This document shows positions 18,601 to 26,388 of a stretch of 64,000 bases of DNA, one piece after another. Numbering within the stretch: the stretch's first letter is position 1; each line of letters starts with the position of its first letter. A model generated the notes under the pieces. It was given only the letters and a program-made list of their open reading frames with translations. It did not search any database and was not told the DNA's origin. Both the position numbers and the translations under genes were made by a program. The DNA comes from JAIQFL01 sp035295745 (GTDB taxonomy: Bacteria; Acidobacteriota; Terriglobia; Bryobacterales; Bryobacteraceae), in the NCBI GenBank assembly GCA_035295745.1, contig DATGIL010000089.1, positions 1 to 64,000 on the forward strand. Reading direction: 5' to 3'.

Positions 18601-18649
18601 CGGCAAAAATGACGGCTTGTGCAACGACCTGTTCTGCCTTCAAAACCAT
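15623..18649 (-). CDS. Sensor histidine kinase with two-component-regulator propeller
   Basis: 1008 residues with a signal peptide (AVIFAAGLLTSLWIAPAHAQ), a Reg_prop beta-propeller over about residues 40-650 (YLWLGTFGGLVRFDG, WIGTMDGLVRLENG, WVGGLEGLFHM), a Y_Y_Y domain, one membrane helix near 765 (LCAAALLTLLWMAWQF), HisKA_3 with ERTRIARELHDSLLQSFQG and a HATPase domain (DDGKGID, GLPGIRERAKRIG). It is expected to detect a periplasmic ligand and phosphorylate the regulator at 14741-15400. It is paralogous to the kinase at 10530-13619 and arranged in mirror image. Confidence 0.93.
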   Translation of the reverse strand: MVLKAEQVVAQAVIFAAGLLTSLWIAPAHAQSYPAQYVATNWQTEQGLPQNSVNALLQDHDGYLWLGTFGGLVRFDGERFVVFDVANTPGLGENRVLCLYGSRSGVLWIGTMDGLVRLENGVASRYTERDGLPGGFISSIREDAEGKIWINTSGGVAHFAGPKLEAYPAHHGVRVREFFLQARDGSIWFRSGENVLRFDADGSVATLHPSKKSVFLVEEARDGSVWIALRDQYLLMRYSHGAFSDVPLPPIQTRGLTGDYPLFSLGMAKDKDAELLLVTPVGVVRIVNGRLGPVVAVRLPASEGQLPKLRSLLVDREGNIWVGTIGTGLVRLRLAPLTAYGKDEGLSDSSFYAVFQDREGRIWLGGDSLYWFDRLRFHLVSGVANIRAIAQTRDGDLWFGGFGGLYRWRSGDLSHFEIEAPAVGVIYQDRDGTLWIGGVKQERRGGLYRFDEGKFERIPGASDVHHMIQGADGALWVGGLEGLFHMSPGQAALEGQGDGKGDEILNITDDSTGTLWLTTGGVGLIRFRAGRSIALTTRNGLASNTMGGTLEDGSGNLWANGGPICRFSLKELNDVADGKNSFLSPRCYGPGEGTRTMESVSGNPAGWKTTDGRFWFPTPHGAVAIDPDAINRPPPVILEEAWANKLALRRDGRTSVPPGNNTFDFRFTALSLSAPEKQRFKYRLEPYDKGWVDAGAGRTAHYTNMAPGEYSFHVIAANSFGVWNEQGAGVGFLLRPHFYQTNWFYALCAAALLTLLWMAWQFRLRQLQRAFNMRLEERIEERTRIARELHDSLLQSFQGLMFSFQAARNLLPGRTEEAIRTLDWAIRKGDGAVAEGRDAIQNLRVRADERRLEDLLTATCQELRDAQDGNRHSAVFQVVMEGQPRTLSPLLQDEIYRIAREVLRNAFQHACATRIEAAIHYDLNLFRLRIRDDGKGIDAAVLQEGARPGHWGLPGIRERAKRIGAKLALWSENGAGTEVELTVPASLAYAASHVRRRLGLFRIKTKTS

Positions 18650-18908
18650 TCTTGGCTTAGACTCGCCTCTTGCCGGTCTGATTCATTTTTGCAGGTGTCG
18701 ATATTGTATCAGCCGGCAGCGGAAGCAGATGCTCTGCCTTGACACTCTGCTTGGCCCCACTGTAGAATCCCCCAAAAGTGCTACGGGCGGCCTTCACGAT
18801 TGATTCAACTCGCAACAGGACGATGTAGGGTTGGCGGACCTTAGGAGCCGGTACACAATGGCCATGTATCCGGGCAACGAGTTTTGGGCTCGCAGAGGAG
18901 GATAGGTC

Positions 18909-21089
18909 ATGGAAAACGTGGATCTGGAATCCGAAAACCGAAACGAGTTTCATTTAGCCGATAGCGCCGTCGGCAGCGCAGCTTTGAAGCGCGTCGTCGA
19001 CCACGTCGAAACCGTCACGCCGGCGGATTCCATCATCCGGATCAGCGGCGAGAATGGCGGCCGACGGGAGGCTCTCTATCAGGCCGTAATGGCGCTCTCG
19101 CGGTCGATCGCCGGCCGCACGGACCTGAGAAGTCTGCTGGCCGGCGCAGCCGAATCTGTTCGCCAGATTGTCAGATTCGACCACGTCGGACTGGTTCTGC
19201 ATGATTCCACCAGCAACGCCATGCACGGGTATATCTTGAACGAGCCCTGCAATCCGGTCATCAGCAGCCTTCGGCTGCCGGTGGACGGGGATCCGGCAGG
19301 TTGGGTCTGGTTAAATCAGCGGCCACTGGTCATCTCATCAGTCCAGTCCGAGACTCGCTGGCCGGAGTTTGTAAGCCGCGCTCGCGACTTCAACATCAAC
19401 ACCCTGGTACTGGTTCCCCTGACCACGGGCGGTAACCAACTTGGCGCGTTCGGCTTTGGCTCCGTGGCGCCACTCAATCCCAGTCCGGCTGAGATCGCCT
19501 TCCTGGAGCGCATCGCCAGCGAGTTCGCGGTCTCGGTCGAATCCTATCTCTCAAAGCAGGAAGCCATCCGGGAGCGGGACCGGTTGCGAACGCTGTTTGA
19601 CATCACCGACGCACTTGTATCGAAGCTGGATCGTGACGAGCTGTTCGCCGCGATATCCGGCCAGCTCTCGAAGGTCATCCGGCACAATTCCGCGCTGCTC
19701 ACCCTTTCGAATGAGAGCGGCAGCCTGGACGTTTACGCGCTGCATTCCGCGACTCCGCAGCTTCTCGAGGCATTGAAAGGACCCTTCAACCCCGTCGGCA
19801 TGCCGGCCGAGCAGGTGCTCGCCAGTGGAAAGCCTGTGGTAGCCTGCGAGGCCGATGTCGATCGCTATCCCAATCCGAATTTTCGGCGCTTCCTGTCACT
19901 TGGATACAAATCCATTTGCTCGGTTCCATTGATCGCTCGAAATCGCATCATCGGAACCCTGGCGCTCAATCGAATGACAGACGAGGCCTGGACGTCCGAG
20001 GATGTCGAATTCCTGGTGCAGGTCGCAAGCCAGATTGCCATGGCGGTGTCGAACTCACTGGCTTTTCGCGAGTTGGGAGAAATCAAGGAGCGGCTCGCTA
20101 CCGAGAAGCTCTATCTGGAAGACGAGATCCGGCTCGACCAGAACATCGGGAACATGGTCGGCGAAGGAGCCGGCTTTCAATCGGTCGTTAAGGCCATTCA
20201 GACCGTGGCCCCGACTGGAGCCACTGTTCTTATCATGGGAGAAACAGGCACCGGAAAAGAACTCGTTGCCCGAGCCATTCACGACTTGAGCGGCCGCAGC
20301 AAGGGAAGTTTCGTGAAGGTGAACTGCGCGGCGATTCCCGCCAGCCTGCTCGAGAGTGAGCTGTTTGGGCACGAGAAGGGATCGTTCACTGGAGCGGTGG
20401 CGCAGAAGATCGGTCGCTTCGAACTGGCTCACGGAGGCACGCTTTTTCTCGACGAAATCGGGGAAATGCCGTTGGAACTCCAACCGAAGCTTCTGCGCGC
20501 CATTCAGGACCAGGAGTTTGAGCGCGTCGGCGGCAATCGCACGATTCGCACCGACGCCCGCCTGGTCGCCGCTACGAATCGGGATCTAAAGGCAATGGTG
20601 GAGGAGAACAAGTTTCGTGCGGACCTTTACTATCGCCTACATGTCTTCCCATTAAATGTTCCCTCGTTGCGGGACCGCAGGGAAGACGTACCGCTGCTGA
20701 CGCGCTACTTCGTCCAGAAGCACGCACAGCGCATGGGCCGCATGATCGATACGATCCCCACGTGCGTTTTGGAAGCACTCACGAGCTATGATTGGCCGGG
20801 CAATATTCGAGAGTTGCAGAACGTGTTGGAGCGGTCGGTCATTCTGACCAATGGAAGTGTCCTTCAAGTGCCCATGACCGAGCTGACCTGCAAAACGTTC
20901 CCGGTTACGTTGAACGGAACCCCGGCGGCGAAACCGCACCACGCTGAACGGGCGAGGATCCTAAAGGCGCTGGAGGAAGCAAAAGGCCAGGTCGGAGGTC
21001 CGGACGGGGCGGCTGCTCGACTGGGAATGAAGCGTACGACCTTGCAATCCCGGATGCGCAAATTCAACATCTCACGCGAGTTTCGTTAA
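18909..21089 (+). CDS. Sigma-54-dependent transcriptional activator with two GAF domains
   Basis: A 726-residue FhlA-like enhancer-binding protein. Two GAF-type sensor domains span about residues 60-215 and 235-375. The AAA+ domain (about 415-650) has Walker A GETGTGKE near 443, the sigma-54 contact loop as GSFTGA near 491 (Ala to Ser at the second position) and Walker B LFLDEIGE near 511. The C-terminal Fis-type helix-turn-helix is GAAARLGMKRTTLQSRMRK. It should hydrolyse ATP to open sigma-54 promoters in response to a small ligand or redox signal. Preceded by AGAGGAGGATAGGTC, a strong ribosome site. No sigma-54-type element was found in front of it. It is a close paralogue of the protein at 34567-36618. 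Confidence 0.93.
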   Translation: MENVDLESENRNEFHLADSAVGSAALKRVVDHVETVTPADSIIRISGENGGRREALYQAVMALSRSIAGRTDLRSLLAGAAESVRQIVRFDHVGLVLHDSTSNAMHGYILNEPCNPVISSLRLPVDGDPAGWVWLNQRPLVISSVQSETRWPEFVSRARDFNINTLVLVPLTTGGNQLGAFGFGSVAPLNPSPAEIAFLERIASEFAVSVESYLSKQEAIRERDRLRTLFDITDALVSKLDRDELFAAISGQLSKVIRHNSALLTLSNESGSLDVYALHSATPQLLEALKGPFNPVGMPAEQVLASGKPVVACEADVDRYPNPNFRRFLSLGYKSICSVPLIARNRIIGTLALNRMTDEAWTSEDVEFLVQVASQIAMAVSNSLAFRELGEIKERLATEKLYLEDEIRLDQNIGNMVGEGAGFQSVVKAIQTVAPTGATVLIMGETGTGKELVARAIHDLSGRSKGSFVKVNCAAIPASLLESELFGHEKGSFTGAVAQKIGRFELAHGGTLFLDEIGEMPLELQPKLLRAIQDQEFERVGGNRTIRTDARLVAATNRDLKAMVEENKFRADLYYRLHVFPLNVPSLRDRREDVPLLTRYFVQKHAQRMGRMIDTIPTCVLEALTSYDWPGNIRELQNVLERSVILTNGSVLQVPMTELTCKTFPVTLNGTPAAKPHHAERARILKALEEAKGQVGGPDGAAARLGMKRTTLQSRMRKFNISREFR

Positions 21090-21193
21090 GCAGAAGGCCT
21101 GCGTTCAGCACCCGTAGGTTTAGTGCCGCCGGCGTGTGTCCGGTTGAGGACTCCACTCGCCAGCGGTCCAACCAAAAGAAAGGAGACAACGTC

Positions 21194-22270
21194 ATGAGTC
21201 GAATACAGTTACTCGACCCCAACAAAAAGGGACGGGAGGCAGAGGCCCTGGAGATCAGGCTGCGCCAGCTTGTGATCGGACAGGATGACGCCCTTAGCAA
21301 AATAGTCGAAGCCTATCAGGGGTTTCGGACTGGGATGTCTCCTGCCGGCAGGCCGGTGGGGAACTTCTTGTTCCTGGGACCGACCGGGTCCGGAAAAACC
21401 CGGGTTGTGGAGGCGACTAGCGAAGCGTTGCTCAACGACCCTTCTGGAGTGGTCAAAATCGATTGCGCGGAGTACCAACACAGCCACGAGATCGCAAAGC
21501 TCATCGGTTCGCCCCCCGGATATCTCGGCCACCGCGAAACCCACGCGCTACTCAGCCAGGAAGCCCTCAATCGGCACCACACCGAAGATCTCAAGCTCAG
21601 CTTACTGCTCTTCGATGAGATTGAAAAGGCCAGCGATACACTCTGGAATCTGTTGTTAGGCATCCTGGACAAGGGCACCCTGACTCTGGGGGACAACCGG
21701 CGCGTCGATTTCTCCCAGTCCATGATCTTCATGACCAGCAATCTCGGCGCGGCCGAGATGAGCGCTCTGGGCACACCCCGTCTGGGGTTTCACGTAACCT
21801 GCTCCAGTGATGATGCCAGCAAAGCAAGACTGAACGGCAAGATCACTACGGCGGGTATCGCGGCAGCTCGGCGCAGGTTCACCCCTGAGTTTATAAACCG
21901 GCTGGACCACATCGTCGTTTTCAGGTCGCTCGGCACGGCCGAAATGCGGAGAATCTTGGACATCGAATTGAATCTGGTGCAGCAGCGGATTCGTGCCGCG
22001 GCGCGGGACGACCAATTCACTTTGGTCGTGACGGAGAGCGCCAAAGAGTTTCTGGTTGCGGAGGGCACGGACGTGCGCTACGGCGCGCGACCACTCAAAC
22101 GTGCGATCGAACGCCTGCTCGTCCACCCGCTCTCGAATCTGATGGCGAGCGGACAGATTCGCCGCGGCGACCGCATCCGCGCCAGCCATCATCACGATGC
22201 GTGCAGCCTGGTGTTCTCGCGTGAGAACGAGGCTGAGCAGGCTTGGGGCGTAGTCAGCCAGGCAGCTTGA
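21194..22270 (+). CDS. Single-module Clp/Hsp100-type AAA+ ATPase
   Basis: 358 residues resembling only the second ATPase module of ClpB/ClpA. Walker A is FLGPTGSGKT, the substrate-pore region is GSPPGYLGH, Walker B is LLLFDEIEKA, sensor 1 is MTSNLG, the arginine-finger region is RRRFTPEFINRLDHIVVF and sensor 2 is YGARPLKRAIERL. No N-domain or first ATPase module is present. It probably remodels or unfolds proteins. The start at 21194 follows AAAGGAGACAACGTC. It lies about 100 bases behind the sigma-54 activator in the same direction and may share its transcript. Confidence 0.85.
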   Translation: MSRIQLLDPNKKGREAEALEIRLRQLVIGQDDALSKIVEAYQGFRTGMSPAGRPVGNFLFLGPTGSGKTRVVEATSEALLNDPSGVVKIDCAEYQHSHEIAKLIGSPPGYLGHRETHALLSQEALNRHHTEDLKLSLLLFDEIEKASDTLWNLLLGILDKGTLTLGDNRRVDFSQSMIFMTSNLGAAEMSALGTPRLGFHVTCSSDDASKARLNGKITTAGIAAARRRFTPEFINRLDHIVVFRSLGTAEMRRILDIELNLVQQRIRAAARDDQFTLVVTESAKEFLVAEGTDVRYGARPLKRAIERLLVHPLSNLMASGQIRRGDRIRASHHHDACSLVFSRENEAEQAWGVVSQAA

Positions 22271-22628
22271 CCCACTCGGAATTAACCACACCTACTCTTC
22301 TTATCTAAGAAAACGTTTCAGGCGCGAGTTGTGTACCCGGACGGTAGTGGGTCAGTTTCCGAGTCGCGCGTGATTCGGGCGGAACCGACCCAGAACGGGA
22401 CTTGGAACCCCATGGCCTCACCTCCACGGATTTCGTCCCCGAGCCGGGCTGTGCGCCGTCGTGCAATCGGCGGCGACGACTTTGGGGCGTAATCCGGGTC
22501 AACCTCCTGCGTGGCGATGAGTAACCGGGGCCAGGTGACCAGTTCAGTAGGCATTTCGAACTCGGGTCCAGACTGCCGCCTTCAACCTTCTGTCGGCGGA
22601 AACTGAAGGACGTATGGCATCGTCGGAT
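22271..22628. other. Gene-free stretch
   Basis: About 360 bases with no convincing reading frame. An imperfectly spaced inverted repeat, TGACCCACT near 22269 and AGTGGGTCA near 22346, is the only structure noticed. The region begins a 2-kb segment of decayed genes. Confidence 0.35.
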
Positions 22629-23264
22629 TCAACCTGCCAGTATCAACGGATGCTCACGCTGCCTCAGCCACCGGTCATAACACTCTTCGAATTGCATCTT
22701 ACCCAGAGCGTTAATTCCAAAAACATGGGCGGCAGACTTCCGCAGATGCGCCAATAATAGCGCTCCATCTGGCCTGCGGCCTAAACCCTCAAGTAGGAAT
22801 CGAGTAATTGTGCATCTATCGGAAGGGGCAACCGTTTCTTGAAAAAGCCTCTGCACGAACGCCACGAATATCGTGAAGAGCGCTTGAGCATTCGCCTTCG
22901 GGTCCGCAAAGATCTTTACAAACTGCGCTGCGGGCGGAACATGTGATACCCATCCGGTTAGCCGAAAGCCAGCAAGTAGGGAGGCGGCATCGAACATGGT
23001 CGTGATGAACTCCATTCCGATGAGCCGTGCTGAAGCGTCGCTGTATTCGTGCAGCGAGACTGTCCCTGCGTCAGCCGGCGTTCCCAGGAGGAGCTGCGTC
23101 CAAACGCGACGAGCGCCATACTCCTGGGCAGCGATGTGCGCTTGGATGATGTCATCCGTCCATGGCGCAGCCCGATTCTTGCGAAGGTGCTGATTCTAAG
23201 AGCCAGCACTCAGTCTGAAACGCTTCGTGCAGGCTTCGATAATTCGATAGTGGTTAGCGCTCAT
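22629..23264 (-). pseudogene. Hypothetical gene interrupted by an in-frame TAG at codon 23
   Basis: Reading leftward from an ATG at 23264 after GGGAGAGGTGAATCT, the frame gives MSANHYRIIEACTKRFRL and then TAG at 23196-23198. The same frame continues open for another 188 codons with ordinary protein composition (for example APWTDDIIQAHIAAQEYGA and FVAFVQRLFQETVAPSD) to a stop at 22629. Between the TAG and the first downstream ATG at 23015 there is no ATG, GTG or TTG, so the natural start is the upstream one. I do not recognise the family. It is either a nonsense mutant, a sequence error, or a case of readthrough. Confidence 0.6.
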
Positions 23265-23560
23265 AGATTCACCTCTCCCGACGCGTGGACAACCGAGCAG
23301 ACAGCGGAGAGCGCCATGTCAAGCAGGAGCAATGTCTTACGGCTATCGAGAACGATTAGGAACGATAAACGCGCCTGCGCCCGCCAATCAACCCGGCCCT
23401 AACGTGTCGGACAACTTGTCCCCAAAAGGCGTTCTGGGAGACATACCCACGGCCTTGGCCGTATGGTCGGCATTCCGGACAAAGGCAGGCACGACTCGGG
23501 GCGGAAAGTCTTCAACAGGGGGCCGCGCCACGTACCGGAGGGTCGAACATCCCAACTGAG

Positions 23561-23871
23561 CTACGCGAAGTTGATGTTGGCGGTAAGGCCTGACTCGCCC
23601 GCGCGCTCTATCAGGCTGAGAAGGGCTGAGCGTTCGGCGGCGCGGGTGCGGCGCCGGACTACGATGATAATGCCTTGATCCGTGCGAGCCGGAGGAAGTC
23701 GTCTCGGTTGCAGGTGATGAGAATGCAGCCCCGATCATAGGAGAAATTGAGGACGGCTTCGTCGGGACAGTCCTCCGGGAGTGCTTGGCGAAGAAGCGTC
23801 ACTTCGAAGCCCATTTGGATAAGTAGAAAACTGAGGTCGTCGGGAACGTCGTGATCCAGCAGAAATTTCAT
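23561..23871 (-). pseudogene. DUF5615 PIN-like toxin gene with a single-base frameshift
   Basis: The first 65 or so codons encode MKFLLDHDVPDDLSFLLIQM and LITCNRDDFLRLAR, the start of DUF5615 proteins, a PIN-like family found as the toxin partner of DUF433. At about 23676 the annotated frame runs into a stop (RIKALSS), but shifting by one base restores GIIIVVRRRTRAAERSAL and ERAGESGLTANINFA, the normal C-terminus, ending at 23561. One base is missing. The ATG overlaps the stop of the DUF433 gene by 4 bases, as in an intact pair. The toxin is probably inactive unless the base loss is a sequence error. Confidence 0.85.
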
Positions 23872-24131
23872 TCCGCGGCGGGCGCCATTTGGCGGGCGAC
23901 CAACAGGTCGATTTCGCCGCGGTGGTCCTCATAATACGCCAGGCACTCGTAGATCTGGGCGCGTGTGAGTTGAGGAAAACAGTTCTGGCGGAGTGAGTCG
24001 ACAGTCTCGCCGTTTTGGAGGAGGCCGATCACGTCATGCACTGCGACACGCGTCCCTTCGACGGCCGGGTTGCCGCTGCGAACGCCGGCGGTGCGGATGA
24101 TGTAGCGGTAGCCCTTAGAGACGGAGCCCAT
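23868..24131 (-). CDS. DUF433 antitoxin-like protein
   Basis: 87 residues: MGSVSKGYRYIIRTAGVRSG, then NPAVEGTRVAVHDVIGLLQN and LTRAQIYECLAYYEDHRGEI, a complete DUF433 domain with a MerR-like helix-turn-helix. It usually neutralises or controls the downstream DUF5615 protein. The reading frame extends upstream to 24293, but those residues are not family-like; an ATG at 24131 gives the usual length. With its partner frameshifted, it may now be an orphan antitoxin. Confidence 0.8.
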   Translation of the reverse strand: MGSVSKGYRYIIRTAGVRSGNPAVEGTRVAVHDVIGLLQNGETVDSLRQNCFPQLTRAQIYECLAYYEDHRGEIDLLVARQMAPAAE

Positions 24132-24363
24132 ATCCGGATGGTAAGGTCTCCGGGGAGCAGTGTCAACCATCTGCGTCGGGCCTGGGGGTTTCGGGTCCGT
24201 CAGATCAACGTCCGAGCGCCAGCCCCCGGGTGGATAGTCGGCCATCCTGTGGAGGTCCGCCTGCCGGAACGGGAGTCCGACCGTAGTGAGCAAGATCGGG
24301 GACAGTCCCGGTAACGGAACTGATGCACTCTCTTAAACCAACAGTGCGGCCGCGCCGCGCCGA

Positions 24364-24391
24364 ACTTCGGCAGGAGTCATCGGCACGTGCT
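24364..24391 (+). promoter_or_regulatory. TCGGCA-type enhancer-like repeat, copy 3
   Basis: Reads ACTTCGGCAGGAGTCATCGG and continues CACGTGCT: TCGGCA, 8 bases, CGGCA, 2 bases, TGC. It matches the 8759 copy including the left flank. It lies 97 bases before the element at 24488. The surrounding 24132-24559 stretch holds no gene. Confidence 0.5.
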
Positions 24392-24487
24392 GCTGCCGGA
24401 GCTGCCGGTTCGGCTTGCTGAATCCGAACGGTGGAAGATCCCTCGTCGCTTCAACAGCTTAGCTGGCCTTGGCCACTCAACGGCGAA

Positions 24488-24503
24488 TGGCCGACCGAAT
24501 GCG
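24488..24503 (+). promoter_or_regulatory. Candidate sigma-54 promoter of the efflux operon
   Basis: TGGCCGACCGAATGCG fits TGG-N9-TGC and keeps TGGC at -24. It ends 57 bases before the TetR start codon. Confidence 0.4.
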
Positions 24504-24559
24504 AATGCTTGTGCGATATCGGGATGCAGATCAGTATCGACATTCATGAGTAAATCGCT

Positions 24560-25189
24560 ATGAAGGCACGGAAACGACTCACGCGCGAGGAGAGCAAAGA
24601 AGTGACGCGCCTGCGTCTGATCGAAGCAGCCGAGCGGTTGTTTATTCGCAGGGGCTTCGACGACGCTTCAGTGGAAGAGATCAGCGAGATGGCTGGTTAT
24701 TCCCGAGGCGCATTCTACTCGAACTTCGAGAACAAAGAGCAGGTTTTCCTCGCAGTCATCGACCGGCGGCGGCCAAAAGCCCTGGACGACATCCTTCAAG
24801 GGGTCTCCGAACCGCTGGAACAGATCGCCGCAGTTCAGAACTGGTTCGCGAATCAATGGCGCCTCAAGGACTTCATCGCGCTCCGGATGGAATTCAGCCG
24901 CAGGGCGATTAGAGATCGGTCCGTCCGGACACACCTCGCCGAACTGTTTCGGCAAGAATTGGAAACTTACTCCGCTTCTGTAGGCCGCGTCCTCTGTGCG
25001 AAGGACGAAATTGCCGCTGAGCGACCGGAAATCGTAGTGCTTGTTCTGTTAGCGTCTACGCTCGGCTTGGGCATCCTCGCCGTCGATGCTGACCCCGAAC
25101 GGGAACACCTGTACTCGGAGGCGGCCGCACTGGTGTTCAATCGCATGACCGTCTCCCAAATTTCACATCTAGGACAATTGCTATGCTGA
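24560..25189 (+). CDS. TetR-family transcriptional repressor
   Basis: 209 residues. The N-terminal helix-turn-helix (residues about 15-60) reads RLRLIEAAERLFIRRGFDDA, then SVEEISEMAGYSRGAFYSNF, the classic TetR signature. The C-terminal ligand-binding domain is divergent. It overlaps the efflux adaptor gene by 7 bases, so it is the first gene of the efflux operon and probably represses it until a toxic ligand binds. Confidence 0.92.
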   Translation: MKARKRLTREESKEVTRLRLIEAAERLFIRRGFDDASVEEISEMAGYSRGAFYSNFENKEQVFLAVIDRRRPKALDDILQGVSEPLEQIAAVQNWFANQWRLKDFIALRMEFSRRAIRDRSVRTHLAELFRQELETYSASVGRVLCAKDEIAAERPEIVVLVLLASTLGLGILAVDADPEREHLYSEAAALVFNRMTVSQISHLGQLLC

Positions 25190-26388
25190 AGAAACATCTT
25201 ATCGCCTTGATTACGGTTGCGTGCCTGACGATGCTCACATCGTGCGTGCGCGAAACCCAAGCTGCTTCTGAGCCGACTGCCGTGCCCGTTCAGGTCCGAA
25301 CTCCCGCCGTCGTGGAGCACCCCGAATCGGTAAGTGCCAGTGGCTCGGTCGAAGGCTCGGAAACGGCCGATGTGGCCTTCCAGGTCGGCGGCCGCGTGAT
25401 CCGGGTGCTGGTCGAAGAGGGCCAGCACGTGGGCAAGGGGCAGTTGCTGGCGGAAATCGAGCCGACTGACTACCGGAATGCCTTCGACGCGGCGACAGCG
25501 CAGAAGCAGGCGGCGCTCGCCGTGTCGCAGAAAGCCGATGCCGGTCTCCGGAAACAGGAATTGGAGCAGGCACGCATTGACTTCGAGCGCTGGCAGGACG
25601 AGTACAAACGCATGAAGTTCCTGGTGGAACGAAAGAGCCTGCCTCCGAACGACTTTCAGAAGATCGAAGCGGCCTATAACGCCTCGAAAGAGCGCTACGA
25701 GATGGCTGTAGAGGGCACGCGCAAGGAAGATATCGCGACTGCGGCTGCACAGGCACACGCGGCAGACGCCCAGGCGGCCGAGGAACGAAAGCGATTGGAC
25801 GACACGCGCCTTCTGGCGCCGATCTCCGGTAGTGTATCCATGCGCAGGGTCGACCCTGGCCAGACCGTGGCCGCCGGAATGCCGGTCTTCTCGATCGTGG
25901 AACTGAACCCGGTGAAGGTCCGGGTGGGAGTTCCCGAAGCCGAAATCGCCAAGGTCCGGCAAGGGGCCGCCGCGGAAATCACCGTGCCCTCGCTCGGGGG
26001 ACGATGCTTCAACGGAAGAGTGGCCATTATCGGCGTCGCGAGCGAACCCACCTCACGCACCTACACAGTGAAAATCCTCGTTCCCAACCCTGGACCGGTG
26101 CTGCTCGCCGGTATGGTTGCGGAAGCGCGGATCTTCGGGCCTGCAAAGGTCCGGGCGCTAACCATCCCGGCCGAGGCCGTGGTACCCGATGCACAAGGCG
26201 CGCCAAACGTTTTTGTCTACTCACCGGACCGTAAGCGGGTCTACGGGCGGAGGGTCGAGGTCGGCACGCCCGTTGGGAACGAAGTCGAAATCCACTCTGG
26301 CCTTCAAGGGGACGAGCAGATTGTTGTCGTAGGCCAGCAGAAGGTCCGCGAAGGCACCCTGGTGGAGACTGTGGGAGGCGCCCGATGA
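25183..26388 (+). CDS. RND efflux periplasmic adaptor (membrane fusion protein) lipoprotein
   Basis: 401 residues. The signal peptide ends in the lipobox LTSC with Cys near residue 21, so it is lipid-anchored. Then come a barrel-sandwich half (VAFQVGGRVIRVLVEEGQHV), a long alpha-helical hairpin (about 95-210, rich in Ala, Glu and Lys), the second lipoyl half (DTRLLAPISGSVSMRRVDPG) and beta-barrel and membrane-proximal domains. It bridges the inner-membrane pump to the outer-membrane channel. Its stop overlaps the pump start (ATGA). Confidence 0.93.
   Translation: MLKKHLIALITVACLTMLTSCVRETQAASEPTAVPVQVRTPAVVEHPESVSASGSVEGSETADVAFQVGGRVIRVLVEEGQHVGKGQLLAEIEPTDYRNAFDAATAQKQAALAVSQKADAGLRKQELEQARIDFERWQDEYKRMKFLVERKSLPPNDFQKIEAAYNASKERYEMAVEGTRKEDIATAAAQAHAADAQAAEERKRLDDTRLLAPISGSVSMRRVDPGQTVAAGMPVFSIVELNPVKVRVGVPEAEIAKVRQGAAAEITVPSLGGRCFNGRVAIIGVASEPTSRTYTVKILVPNPGPVLLAGMVAEARIFGPAKVRALTIPAEAVVPDAQGAPNVFVYSPDRKRVYGRRVEVGTPVGNEVEIHSGLQGDEQIVVVGQQKVREGTLVETVGGAR

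Noticed and set aside
22269..22355. Inverted repeat TGACCCACT / AGTGGGTCA near the end of the Clp-like gene
   Set aside because: Nine bases with a loop of about 70; too weak for a terminator and no T-run follows.
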